A stretch of DNA of 64,000 nucleotides, taken from positions 1,974,803 to 2,038,802 of the forward strand of contig JAEVLN010000017.1 in NCBI GenBank assembly GCA_018350325.1, in the 5' to 3' direction. Position 1 is the stretch's first letter. Every line of letters starts with the position of its first letter. Both the position numbers and the translations under genes were made by a program. The notes beneath the pieces are model-generated. The model did no database searches. It was not told where the DNA came from and was given only the letters and a program-made list of their open reading frames with translations. The stretch is from Globodera rostochiensis (taxonomy: Eukaryota; Nematoda; Chromadorea; Rhabditida; Heteroderidae). Of the stretch, positions 54,706 to 64,000 are shown one piece after another.

Positions 54706-56424
54706 ATGTCAAATTTGACCGAATACGAGAAACTGGAAGAGAAAATTGGCTGGTTAAATGAGGACCAGCAGAAGCTCGTTTCGATTGATCAGTTTTTGTT
54801 GATGCAAAGTGATCAGAAGGAATTGCTCCAAAGACTTAATGAACTTGAGCAAAAGCAAACGATGAATTCTGAACAACAAAAAACTGACCAAAAAGCACTG
54901 ATTGTGAGTGCAACGATTTAGCGATTTTTGATTTATTTTTGGGTTTAGTTAAAGGAAGAATTGCGTCAAATTAAAGAATCCTTCGACAAAACGCTTGAAC
55001 AAATGGAGGAATGGAAACGAGTTGCGAAACTCGAACTTGATAATGTGAATTTATTTTCTAACAAAAACATTTCATTTTCTTGTCAATTGTTCAGAAGGCA
55101 TTCCGCGCGGAGTTAGAACATCAGAAACAGCTAAATGCTCACATGGCTCTACAGACAAAGATGGAGCAGTATCACAATAAGCAGCAACAGGCCGACGAGT
55201 TGGCAGAAAAGCTGAAGGGTAAATTGTTTGAATTTGGAAAATCCATTTCTAACGCAGACCCCCCCCCCTAAAAAAAAATTGCATTTTTAAAATTGCTTAA
55301 CAAAAATGCAATAAAAAGGGGAAACAAACCTCTAAGAATCGACTAAATTAATTTATTTCACCGTTTCAGTTTCCATTGATCAGCTTTCGTTGAAGCAACA
55401 AGAAGACGAGAAAAAACAGAAAGAACAGCAACAGAACATTGTCCACTTGCAGAAGACAGTTGCCACGTTGAGAGAATTGGTAATTTCGGTCCCAATTTTT
55501 TTGTTTAGAGTTCGGAAATTCTCTGTCTTTTAGGCATCAGTTTTTTAGCTTTAATAAATTAAGAAAAAATAAAAATTATATTTCCTTAGGGCTAATCAAT
55601 CGATGGGATTTCGTGGCATGACCTCAAACTCATTGGGCCCGATCGATTGGTGGTCCAACGGAATGGAGAGACTAATTTGGGTAAACATTATTCTGTTAAA
55701 GTGATTTGATTGTTTATGTAAAGAGTTTAGACTCTTTTTGAATTAACTCAATTTTCAGGGTGGTGCTCTGTGATGGCTGAAAAGCCAATGTCGAAACATC
55801 CTTACTTCGAAGTGAAAATCTTAGAGAAAAAGGGGTAATTTATAAATATTATAAATAGTGCTTGGATTTTTAGTTCCTGAACTATTTTTCCACTTATACC
55901 CCTAATTTTAGGGCTTTTTAAGAACTATTTAGGCCATTTTTTTAGTGCCTATTTTTAAGGAACCTACATTTACTATGCTTAAAAATATTTTTATATTTAG
56001 CAATATTTTGATTGGACTTGCGACCAAACAAATGCGATTGGACAAATATGTTGGAGAGCACCAAGGCACTTACGCGTACGAAGGCAATGAGGGCAGATTT
56101 TGGGGTAACGAGGTCGAGGGATGTGCCCACTTCAATGGACGCCCTCGCATCGATGGAAAGCCCAAATTTGGCGTCGGCGACGTCGTCGGCTGTGGCGTCA
56201 ATTTGGCTACTCGCCAAATTATTTACACACTGGACGGAAAGCGTTTGGGTGAGAAAGAATAATTTTGTAATTTAATTTATTTATTTCTTTTTGTAGACAC
56301 CGCCAATTTATTTGTCTCTTATGACGTCGATTTGTTTCCGTGCATTTCGTTGGGCAGGCCTGACACCAAAATTGAAACGAATTTTGGCCCCAATTTTCAA
56401 TGCAACATTTCTGATGAGACTTGA
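54706..56424 (+). pseudogene. Coiled-coil plus SPRY (RanBPM-like) gene with a break
   Basis: Exons 54706-54903, 54949-55044, 55095-55218, 55370-55479 encode a Glu/Gln/Lys coiled coil starting [20 protein letters not shown]. The SPRY exons are about 55590-55679, 55759-55834, 56001-56248 and 56297-56424 ([89 protein letters not shown]). At about 55617, between FVA and DLKL, the frame is lost; compared with usual SPRY spacing roughly 8 bases are missing, and the join to the coiled-coil exon is also out of phase. Other exons join correctly. SPRY domains bind protein partners; cyst nematodes secrete many SPRY effectors, but no signal peptide is present here, so a cytoplasmic RanBPM-type protein is likelier. 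Confidence 0.72.
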
Positions 56425-56569
56425 ATAACGAGAATTTGTGATTTTGTTGTTGTTATTGTTACGGTCGTTTTACATTTTTTTCCCCTGTCAATTAAAGCAT
56501 TTTATTTGTTTTCGAATTTGTACAATTTTTTTTTGTTGTAAAAATTTGCTTTGGTTTGTTCAAATTCAG

Positions 56570-56692
56570 CAAAGGACCGCCAATTTGTTTGTCGCTTCTA
56601 CCACCGATTTGTTTCCATGCGTTACGTTGCGCAAGCCTGGCACCAAAATTAAAGCCAACTTTGGGCCGGACTTTGAATACAAATTCTGCTGA
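56570..56692 (+). pseudogene. Orphan SPRY last exon
   Basis: It reads TANLFVASTTDLFPCVTLRK and NFGPDFEYKFC followed by a stop, clearly a copy of the last exon at 56297-56424, 150 bp downstream of it. Its acceptor would give a different phase, and no other SPRY exon accompanies it. With 53745-53857 this makes three versions of the same exon in 3 kb. Confidence 0.78.
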
Positions 56693-57045
56693 TCATAAAT
56701 TGTTCAGGAAGCCCTCTTTTTTCTTTGGAAAGATATACGGTCGATGTAACAGTTGTACAATGTACACACAATTCGTTTTGTCCGCTCTTAATCATCTCAT
56801 CTTAAACCCAAATTGTGTTACTAATCTCCCTACTTCCCGGCCTACTTACTGCTATGCCTTTATTTTGCGTGTGTGCCTTTTGTTGCTACACCGAAGCTTC
56901 TCATTCTGCGGTTCGGAAGCAATTATATTTCGGAGATTTGGCTCAGAATTGATCCCAATTTGCGGGGATCAGGGTTAGGATTGATTCTTAAATTGGCGGG
57001 TGATCGAAAAATTGCATTTAATTTTTGGCGTGCAACTGCGGCCTC

Positions 57046-57240
57046 CGGACAATCCGTCAGTGAAGGACAATCCGTCAGTGAAGGACAATCCGTCAGTGAA
57101 GGACAATCCGTCAGTGAAGGACAATCCGTCAGTGAAGGACAATCCGTCAGTGAAGGACAATCCGTCAGTGAAGGACAATTCGTCAGTGAAGGACAATCCG
57201 TCAGTGAAGGACAATTCGTCAGTGAAGGACAATCCGTCAG
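57046..57240 (+). repeat. 18-bp minisatellite, about 11 copies
   Basis: The unit aaggacaatccgtcagtg is nearly perfect, with tccgtc/ttcgtc variants in two units. It is open in several frames (EGQSVS, DNPSVK). Uniformity suggests recent expansion. Confidence 0.92.
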
Positions 57241-57261
57241 AAAATTTTTTTTGTTGAACTA

Positions 57262-57801
57262 CGATTTAAACCATTTATTTGGAGGAAAATCGTGCCGGCA
57301 TGTTGGCGCCGGTTAAAAACATTCTATATAAGCTTTCCCCTGTATTCTATCCGGCTTTGGTGTTACTTAAAAGTTTTCTTTAATTTTCAAAAAATCAACC
57401 TATTCAAAAACCGCTTTAAATGCTTAATTTTTATCTTGACGAATCGTAATCAGCGCATCAAATAACACATTTTCAGACAATTTTTAGAATAAAATTTTTT
57501 CAAAAAATATTGACCAAAAGGGGTCCCCCGATTTAGTTTTTGGCCAGCTTAATTCGCTAGCAACTTTATTCATTTTGGGTTCCGGCGCAAAATGTTTGCA
57601 GATTCGTACCCAGCTCGACGAAAGGAATCGATTGTTAGTATTTTCATTTGGATCTGGACGACTCCCATAATAAAGTAGTTGTTCAAAAATTTCAGTGCCA
57701 ACTTTCTAAGGAATTTTTTGTCCGAAATTTAAATTATGGTTTGTTTTATAACCCGCGCCAACATGCCGGCACGATTTCCTCCAAATAAATGGTTTAAATC
57801 G
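57262..57801. repeat. Inverted repeat pair, arms about 50 bp
   Basis: The left arm (57262-57317) contains ccatttatttggaggaaaat and gtgccggcatgttggcgc; the right arm (57748-57801) is its complement. The spacer is about 430 bp with no ORF. It could be the ends of an otherwise unrecognised element. Confidence 0.65.
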
Positions 57802-57809
57802 TTAAAAAT

Positions 57810-59050
57810 TGAGAATTTAATGCGGTTTTGAATCTTGAATTGTCCAATTAATGTTGGGACTCAATCAGGGGTTCTATCGATAACCCAAAAACATGGCACA
57901 TGAGTTCAAAAACGTGGGAAAAACTTGGCAAAATGTATCAAAAACGTGGAAAAGTCACGTAAAAAGGCACAAAATTCTATGAAAAAAAAATTCAAATTTT
58001 AATGTATTTTTTAATGAAAATTTTCGAAAAATTAAAGCCGCAGAATAGCGTATTTAAAATTGGGCTCAAGAAATATTGGAAACTCAAAAAATAAAATAAA
58101 AAATAATTGCAAAAGTAAATTTGAAAAAATTTCTAAATCTAAAACATAGAAGGCCCTTATTACCGATGATTTTTTATTTGCACAATTTTCTTTTTTTTTA
58201 ATAAGCATCCATTCCTGCCTTCTTTTGTGTGTATTTACCGTCCCAGGCAGCTTGTATTCCTTTGCCTCTCACTATTTTCACATGTTTTGAAAAATTTAAT
58301 AAAAATTCGGAAAACGTCGATCTATAGGTTTTTATGAGTGCGTTTTTGACTTGAAAAAACCTGCTAAAACAGGACCTATGGCCACCCTGGGCATGGAAAC
58401 TGGAGGCAGAAATTCGAAAGATGGACAAACATTTACTTTGGGGAAAACGGAACAGCTTTCACGTGAAAAAGGCAAAAAACAACGGAAATCGACGGGGGGG
58501 GGGGGAACTGAACTGCATTGGCACTACAGTAACCATTAAATATCACACACATCAAATTATATGGTATTTATCTACAAAATCATCGAGAAAAGAAGCGCGT
58601 TCCTCTAAGCAAGCAAGCGCATCTTCCGATATCGCCGTCAGCGCTTTCAATCTTAAAATACAAAGCATAAGTAAATGAAAATGCTGAAACTTTCAGTTTC
58701 AAATTCTTTGAATTTGTATTTATAAAAAAAGAACATTTTAATCAATTAAAACCTACAGTGAGAGCATTTTTCGCTTTGAGCTCATCAAGAAAGCGCTCGC
58801 GCAAAACAGTTGCATCAAATTTGTCCGTCGTCTTAACAACGAGAAATTATTTTAAATGCACTACACAAGAGCGTACCCCCCGGGGGGGGGGGGGGGCTGC
58901 AGTCCGGATGGTGTTAAAAACTCGGTAATAGAGATTCAAAAAAGGGCCAAATGATTCGAGCCCGGCGGAAACCGAATCGAATTCCCGACTCCAAATCCCG
59001 GATTTTTTTACCCTTCGGACTTTCAGGCCCGAATCACCCAGCCCCCCCCC
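57810..59050. other. Intergenic with short repeats
   Basis: No gene supported. Contains 'aaaacgtggaaaa' short words (57890-57970) and a G run at 58879-58892. A minus frame at 58198-58428 (RSTFSEFLLNFSKHVKIV) is unexplained but lacks splice support. Confidence 0.4.
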
Positions 59051-59054
59051 CCTT

Positions 59055-62000
59055 TCACCCCAACCCCATTTCACGCACATTCTGCATATTGATCGCTTTC
59101 CACTGAGCGATGATTATGTCGTGATGCTTTTGCACTTCGCTGCTCCATTCATAAATCTGCTTGTACACTCCGGACTGTCTGAGCCTAAAGCAAAAAATAA
59201 AATTAACATTTTATTGATCAAAAATTCAAAAAAAAATTTTGGTTTTTGACTAAATATGCCAAAAATGAAATTTAAAAAAACTCAACGCACTTTTTGCGAT
59301 GTGCCTTCTTTAGTTCGATCAATCGCGCGCGTGTCGCACCCAAATGCGCTTCGTAGTCGCGGCGAAGGCGCTTAGCGGTCCAATCACTGCCCGTGGAAAG
59401 CATTTCGTCCGGAAAGTGATGCGGAATGAGTTCGGACCTTAAAATTGTTTAATTTAAATTATATAAAAGAATTTTGTACACATTGAAAGTTTTTGTCTGG
59501 AAAGCAAAAAAAAAAAAAAGAAGAGGAAAAATATTTCTTAGTTCATTAGTGTTCACATTATGCTGTTAGCAATTCGTTTGACATCGTTGTACTGCTCGTC
59601 GGCTTCCTTCAATCGCTTCTTGTTTCTGTTAAGAACAAAAAAAAATAAGCAAAGGGATAAAGTTTGAAAATAAACTGAGAATTTCGATACTTTTTAATCG
59701 AGATTACAAAAATTCTCGTGGATCAAGACTTTGATGAAGATTTTTATAAAACTCTGATCAAACTTATCGATCCGAGTTCCTGGGATCGATCGGCCCGGGC
59801 TCTAGTCCACAGATCCAGAACTTGCTTTTTAATGAATTTTTGATCGAGAACTCGGATCGAGATTATCGATCCGAGTTCCTGGGATCATCGGCCCGTTCCA
59901 ATGAATTTTTGATCGAGATTTTACTCGGATCGAACTTATCGATCAAAGTTCCTGGGATCGATCGGCCCGAGCTCTAGTCCACAGAACCAGACACTTGCTT
60001 TTCAATGAATTGGTGCATGTTGACTATGCTGTTCACCAGTTCTGTCATCACTTCATGGCGCGAGCCGGCGCCGGTGGCACGCAGCACAGAATTCTGGCCC
60101 ACCCACGGGGAAAGCTTGGCACGATCATGCGAAATAGTCTGTTTTCAACAAAACAAAATTTCATTTATAAAAGAAATGTATTAAAAATAATAATAGTGAA
60201 GCAAAATCCGCAAAAAAAAAAATTTGCATTTCAGAAAATTCCTTACCCCTTAATTTGACCAAAAACACTCACTTCATTCAGGAACTTGTCTTCCTGTTGT
60301 GCCGCCGGATTGATTTCAAGATGAGCCTATAACATTAATTTCTAATTAAAAAAACATAAAACTCGATTTGATTTGACAGGACGCACGTGGCAAAAAAAAA
60401 ATTGGAATTAACGAGGCCTGAAACTCCTACCCAACCATTCTCCAGAAAACCCCAAAAACAACTTATTTTTTTCTTAGTAAATGGAAAATGATTTTCCATA
60501 ATTTCGGACCGGAAGATTCTGTCCGAACGCGTCCGTTCCCTACCCATAAAAAAACAAAAGTCGCAACAAAAAAACTCCTTAGAGCCAAAAGACACTCTGG
60601 ATTGGAATTTTCTGAGTTTCAAAATTCTAATAACGGAAGCATTTTGGCGAATGATTTTTTTCAAAACTTTTGAGGGGACCTAAGCCCAAAAAAAATATCA
60701 CAAAAATTATGCACCTCTTCAATGGCTCTCATTCCGGCAGGCAACCGTGGATGGTAACGCTGGACAAGCTCGTTGACGCGCCGACCAGAAAATTCCTTAA
60801 AAATTTTTCATTTTTTAAATTTTTTGTGTGCTTTGATTTTGCAGATCCCCCCTCAATCTCTGTGAAAAAACTTTTCAATGTTTTGCTCGCTTCCGACCCG
60901 AAAAGTCCGAAGGTCGAATAGACAAATTTATAGAGAAGAGCGTACTCTTTTAAGCATTTTCAACGGATTGTGTGTTTTATGCACCGCTAATTTCATTTTT
61001 GTTCAAATGTTTTTGTGCATCTGCGACAGAGACATAGCTAAGAAAAAATTTTCGAATTGGTCCGTCTGTCAGGTGGCCTTCCCATCTGAGGAAATTTTTT
61101 TGATTTTTGATGGCAATTTATTTGTTAAGAAAATTGATCAAAATTTGTAAAAGGAGAATTGCGGTCCCGAAAAAAATCTTAACGATATCAAATGTATGTT
61201 TTCTAGGGTAAACATATACGTAGAACACGAATTCGAGCTCGGATTTTGCAAATGTCGAACCCCGAACTCGAATTCGAACAATTTTTGAAATTTCAGGAAC
61301 GTGAGAAATAATTTATGCATGAACCTAAATAGGGATTTTGAACTTTCAAAAATTGTTCGAATCGAGTTTTTTCGACATTCGCAAAAACCGAGCTCGGAAT
61401 CGTGTTCTACGCATTTTTTCACCCTAGAAAACATCCATTTAAAATTTTAAATCTTTGAAATTTTTTTTTCGTCGGAACCGCAATTCTCCAACCATTGCCT
61501 AAAAGGGCAGGAAGGGGTGCCTTTTTGTTCAATTCGACCTTGGGATTTTTGGCCATTTTCAAACCTGCCATTTTTCGCGCAGTTTTCGGACATGGGAAAT
61601 GCAATTGTTGTTGATTCGATCGGACAACAGCAGCAGACGCGAGGCATGTTCAAGAGGCAAGGCGGAGAATAACTGAAATTTAATTAAAAATTTGCTAAAG
61701 TCAAATTTGGAATCAATGAGCCGGTTTGAAAAATCTCCTAAATTTTTTTCGCCACAATTTGTCTAAAGATTTGCAACCATTTTTTTTTTGAAGCTTTTTA
61801 GCCATGTTGGAGCTAGAACTCGCCGCGTTTCGGGGGAAGGGAACCGGACCCAGAAAAATAATCGACTTTTTGAATCGGGCCCGCCTGAAAAAAATTCCTG
61901 GCACCGTCCTTGGGTGTGCCAAGTTCGAAAATAAATTCTATGTGATTTAGATAAAAAGAAACAAAAATGATTAAACCTCGCATTGTAATTCCAACGGCAA

Positions 62001-62057
62001 ACCCCGACGCCGAAGTTGCGACTCATCCAATGTGTTTAATGAAATGGCATTAGCCAT
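59055..62057 (-). CDS. Conserved-looking helical protein, unrecognised, 8 exons, 271 aa
   Basis: Exons (minus): 62057-61977, 61672-61565, 60795-60715, 60326-60273, 60138-59993, 59625-59557, 59437-59291, 59184-59055. All introns are GT-AG and every phase agrees, so this is a real gene. It starts MANAISLNTLDESQLRRRG and continues ALPLEHASRLLLLSDRINNN, VNELVQRYHPRLPAGMRAIE, HDRAKLSPWVGQNSVLRATG, NSIVNMHQFIEKQV, KKRLKEADEQYNDVKRIANS, PHHFPDEMLSTGSDWTAKRL and WSSEVQKHHDIIIAQWKAIN, ending REMGLG. It is soluble and mostly helical, with no signal peptide or membrane segment. GC-rich exons and many introns suggest a conserved intracellular gene. I do not recognise the family. Introns carry inverted-repeat and word-ended elements. 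Confidence 0.8.
59690..59992. repeat. gatcgag-word repeat with duplicated exon edge
   Basis: Three imperfect copies of 'cgatc(c/a)gagttcctggg' + 'atcgatcggcccg' are separated by 'aatgaatttttgatcgag'. Each longer unit ends 'gagctctagtccacaga(t/a)ccag' and then 'acttgctttt(t/c)aatgaatt', which is the 3' edge of exon 5 of the gene at 59055-62057. The insertion has therefore duplicated part of the exon boundary into the intron. Confidence 0.7.
61196..61432. repeat. Inverted repeat with gtagaacacgaattcg arms
   Basis: Arms about 61200-61285 and 61340-61432 are complementary: cgtagaacacgaattcgagc against a variant of its complement, with outer ends 'ttttctagggt' and 'accctagaaaa'. It lies in an intron of the gene at 59055-62057. 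Related motifs lie at 6187-6260 and 62500-62560. Confidence 0.65.
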
Positions 62058-62499
62058 TATGTTTTGTCTAAAACACTGAAAATTAGTCAACAATTCATAT
62101 TAAAAGTCGCCGGTCCAGCTTTTACACAAAAATCTCCCGATTTTGCTTCAACTTTTGTGTTAGTAGCAAAAAATCAAAACGATAAGAGAAGCAAAATTAA
62201 TAATTGTTGGGCCAATTTTCTTAACGATTTCCATCAAAAATCGAGATTTCTAATAATTTTGTGAAGTTCAATATTTTTGTAAATTACACACAATTTTCTG
62301 ATCCGGAACAATTTTCTCAAATCAATTTACCGGACAGACACATTAATGTGTCAACTCAGCAGACAAAATTTAGGCGAAACGCCAAAATCTACACTCTTCA
62401 AATTAGATGCGGGAATGGGAGGGGACAGTTGAGTCTGGAATTTTTGAAAAAGTCTTTTCAAAGTCGATAAAAAGGTGTTTCAAGGTGTATTTTGGGGCG

Positions 62500-63360
62500 T
62501 AGAAGCCGAATCTGACCTCCGTTCCGTCCAAGTTAGAACCCCGGACCTGAATTCGAAAAATTTATGGAAAATATAACTGATCTGAGAAAAATTTTGGCGG
62601 ATGAGATCTAGAAAGAATTGCTGTTTCTACAATACATCAAAATTTACCACTATATGGATTTAAATGCGACATATGATGTGATTTATTTGGCCATAGTAGG
62701 GTTGCACGGAATTGGGTGGGGCCAGCTCTGAAAATTAAAAAAAAAAGCTTCAGTTTCGAGTTTGCAAAATTTCGGGTATTTTGCGGTTTCGAGTTTTGGG
62801 TTCGGGAAAAATTTTTGTTTCGTTTCGAGTTTCGGCTTCGGGTGTGAGCCGAGTTTCGCCCAGCTCTGACCTGTACATGGCAGCGATTGGACGGGTTACG
62901 CGAAACCCGAGACGACCCGGTCTTTTTCTCAACCCGCCCCATCCCTGGTACATGGCCACGCTGGACGAGAAGTCGGAGGAGTTCCAAAATGCTTTTAATA
63001 CTTAATTTTACACGCAACTCTTAACTTTCAAAGCCTTTTAAGGGTTTTTTAAGAGAGCAAGTTTTTTATGAATTGGAGGTTTGTTGCTCAGTTCTCCTCC
63101 ACAAAGCCGCTCAAAATAGGCATTATTTATAGGCACTAAAGTCCAAAAGTGCCAAAATAGCATTATTTATAGGAACTAAAAATCGTTGTAAAACAAAAAT
63201 TGTTCGGAATAAATGTTATTTTTGAGCTTCTCTCTTCAAAGCCTATGCGCAAAAAAAAGGTTTTTGCCTAAAATCCGGTCTCTATATAACCAATTCGTAA
63301 CAACAAAACAAAAAAAAATGAAAATCCGACTCTATTTATCGTTGTGATTGCTGCAAAATA
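62500..63360. other. Intergenic with word-ended repeat
   Basis: 62500-62560 is a single arm of the gaattcg family. 62695-62945 starts tagggttgcacggaattggg and contains 'tttcgagttt' words, with a 'cgcgaaacccgagacgaccc' end. No gene seen. Confidence 0.45.
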
Positions 63361-63367
63361 AACAAAA

Positions 63368-63521
63368 TTAAAATTTATCATTAACAATTGGAGAAATTGG
63401 ATGGACTTTAATTGTTAAATGATTATTTCGTACATTAACAAATTTATTCTTCAATTGGCCTATCCATTGGAATTTTTTGGAAATGATTTCGCGTATCTTT
63501 GTGGACGCCCACAATAACAGC
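63368..63521 (-). pseudogene. Isolated srv-like receptor last exon
   Basis: After an acceptor (attttaag|g) the frame reads LLLWASTKIREIISKKFQWI and, after an insertion (VRNNHL), KVHPISPIV, then a stop at 63368. It matches the last exon at 168-285, including part of the intron. The TM7 exon that should precede it is absent up to the window end, and an unrelated EF-hand fragment lies there instead. Confidence 0.6.
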
Positions 63522-63811
63522 CTTAAAATTAAATATATTTTTAATTTTTTTTAAATTTCGAATCGAATTTAAACAAGAATTTAAAAAAAAATGGATTTTG
63601 GCATAAATAATTGGATTATAACTGGGCTCTAGAAGCTCCAACCAAAGTTAAAAACACTATTTATGATATTTATACGCTGTTCCGAGTGCGCAAAAAAAAT
63701 ATGGATTTCCATATAATTTGTGGACTTATTCATTAATGTAAAGTTAGGCCTAATCCAAATTTAATTTATCAATTAAAAGTGCAACAATTGGTAAAACAAG
63801 TGCCTCCTTAT

Positions 63812-63943
63812 TCACTGCTCTACCGGCTGCTTAGAAAACTCCTTTTTGCTAATTTTGACGTCCCCGTCGGCGTCAACTTTTTTGGCTTCAGACAGTACGC
63901 CATGCTTTGCCTCATTAAAAGTCGGTCAGTGTCCATTTGGAAA
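63812..63943 (-). pseudogene. EF-hand gene fragment
   Basis: The minus strand reads MDTDR, loses frame, then FNEAKHGVLSEAKKVDADGD and KISKKEFSKQPVEQ with a stop at 63812-63814. It matches the last part of the EF-hand gene at 52551-53108 (KHGVMSEAKKVDADGDGKIS). About a dozen bases of the third EF loop are deleted or altered near 63930. Confidence 0.78.
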
Positions 63944-64000
63944 ATTAAAAGTCTGGGGAATTGAAAGAATATTAAATATTAAAATTTTTTTTTTGCTACG

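Noticed and set aside
63444..63641. Minus frame with NPIIYAKIHFFL, resembling a class-A TM7
   Set aside because: The lower part is the srv last exon read in the wrong frame, and the upstream piece lacks any other receptor feature.
1..64000. CRISPR arrays, operons and other bacterial features
   Set aside because: Tandem arrays here are minisatellites without unique spacers; spliced genes show nuclear eukaryotic DNA.

Overview
This is eukaryotic, AT-rich nuclear DNA from a nematode, most likely a plant-parasitic cyst nematode (Globodera/Heterodera). The basis is a spliced GH5 cellulase with signal peptide and CBM2 (a family these worms gained by horizontal transfer), SPRY (RanBPM/SPRYSEC-like) exons, an F-box protein of a type I associate with Globodera, several nematode chemoreceptor families, and short GT-AG introns. 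No tool was run. Exon boundaries below were read by hand from splice sites and phase, and most were checked by codon arithmetic. Genus level is inference.

Layout. 0-16.5 kb is a chemoreceptor region. It holds the 3' end of an srv-like receptor (2-285), a complete 7-exon srd/str-like receptor (3645-5094, minus), an srv-like receptor (8678-9948, minus) and a complete 7-exon srt receptor (11423-16445, minus) whose introns carry a deleted mariner and a 27-bp minisatellite. 17.6-20 kb is an 8-exon cellulase (minus). 21.5-23.4 kb holds two convergent single-LIM-domain genes with matching exon structure. 24-28.3 kb is a repeat-rich block with hAT-type miniature elements, a BED zinc-finger fragment, an orphan receptor exon and a CK1/TTBK-like kinase pseudogene. 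28.5-31.3 kb is a decayed Polinton/adintovirus-like module (packaging ATPase, LVPEDIY-type protein, small conserved ORF, polB fragment), with a spliced PAZ (Argonaute-type) ORF on the opposite strand inside it. 32.3-34.6 kb is a CT-rich tract split by a hAT element. 34.7-37.6 kb is a second kinase gene that reads into a 1.4 kb G-tract repeat. 40.2-40.8 kb is an F-box pseudogene. 43.7-46.2 kb encodes an unfamiliar secreted helical protein. 48.8-50.6 kb is a complete class-A peptide-type GPCR. 52.5-56.7 kb has an EF-hand gene and three generations of SPRY sequence. 59.1-62.1 kb is a complete 8-exon gene (271 aa) I do not recognise. The window ends with an EF-hand fragment and another srv last exon.

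The main non-genic theme is a large population of short elements whose ends are built from a repeated 5-12 bp 'word' (tcccgg, ggtacc, gataac, aggatcctgg, gaacgaatc, gtgatccgtg). Six of them have CAG/TAG-type inverted termini and 8-bp target duplications that I could read directly, which makes them hAT-type. One pair shares identical termini but has a different internal word. Ordinary genes are interleaved with these elements, many of which lie in introns.
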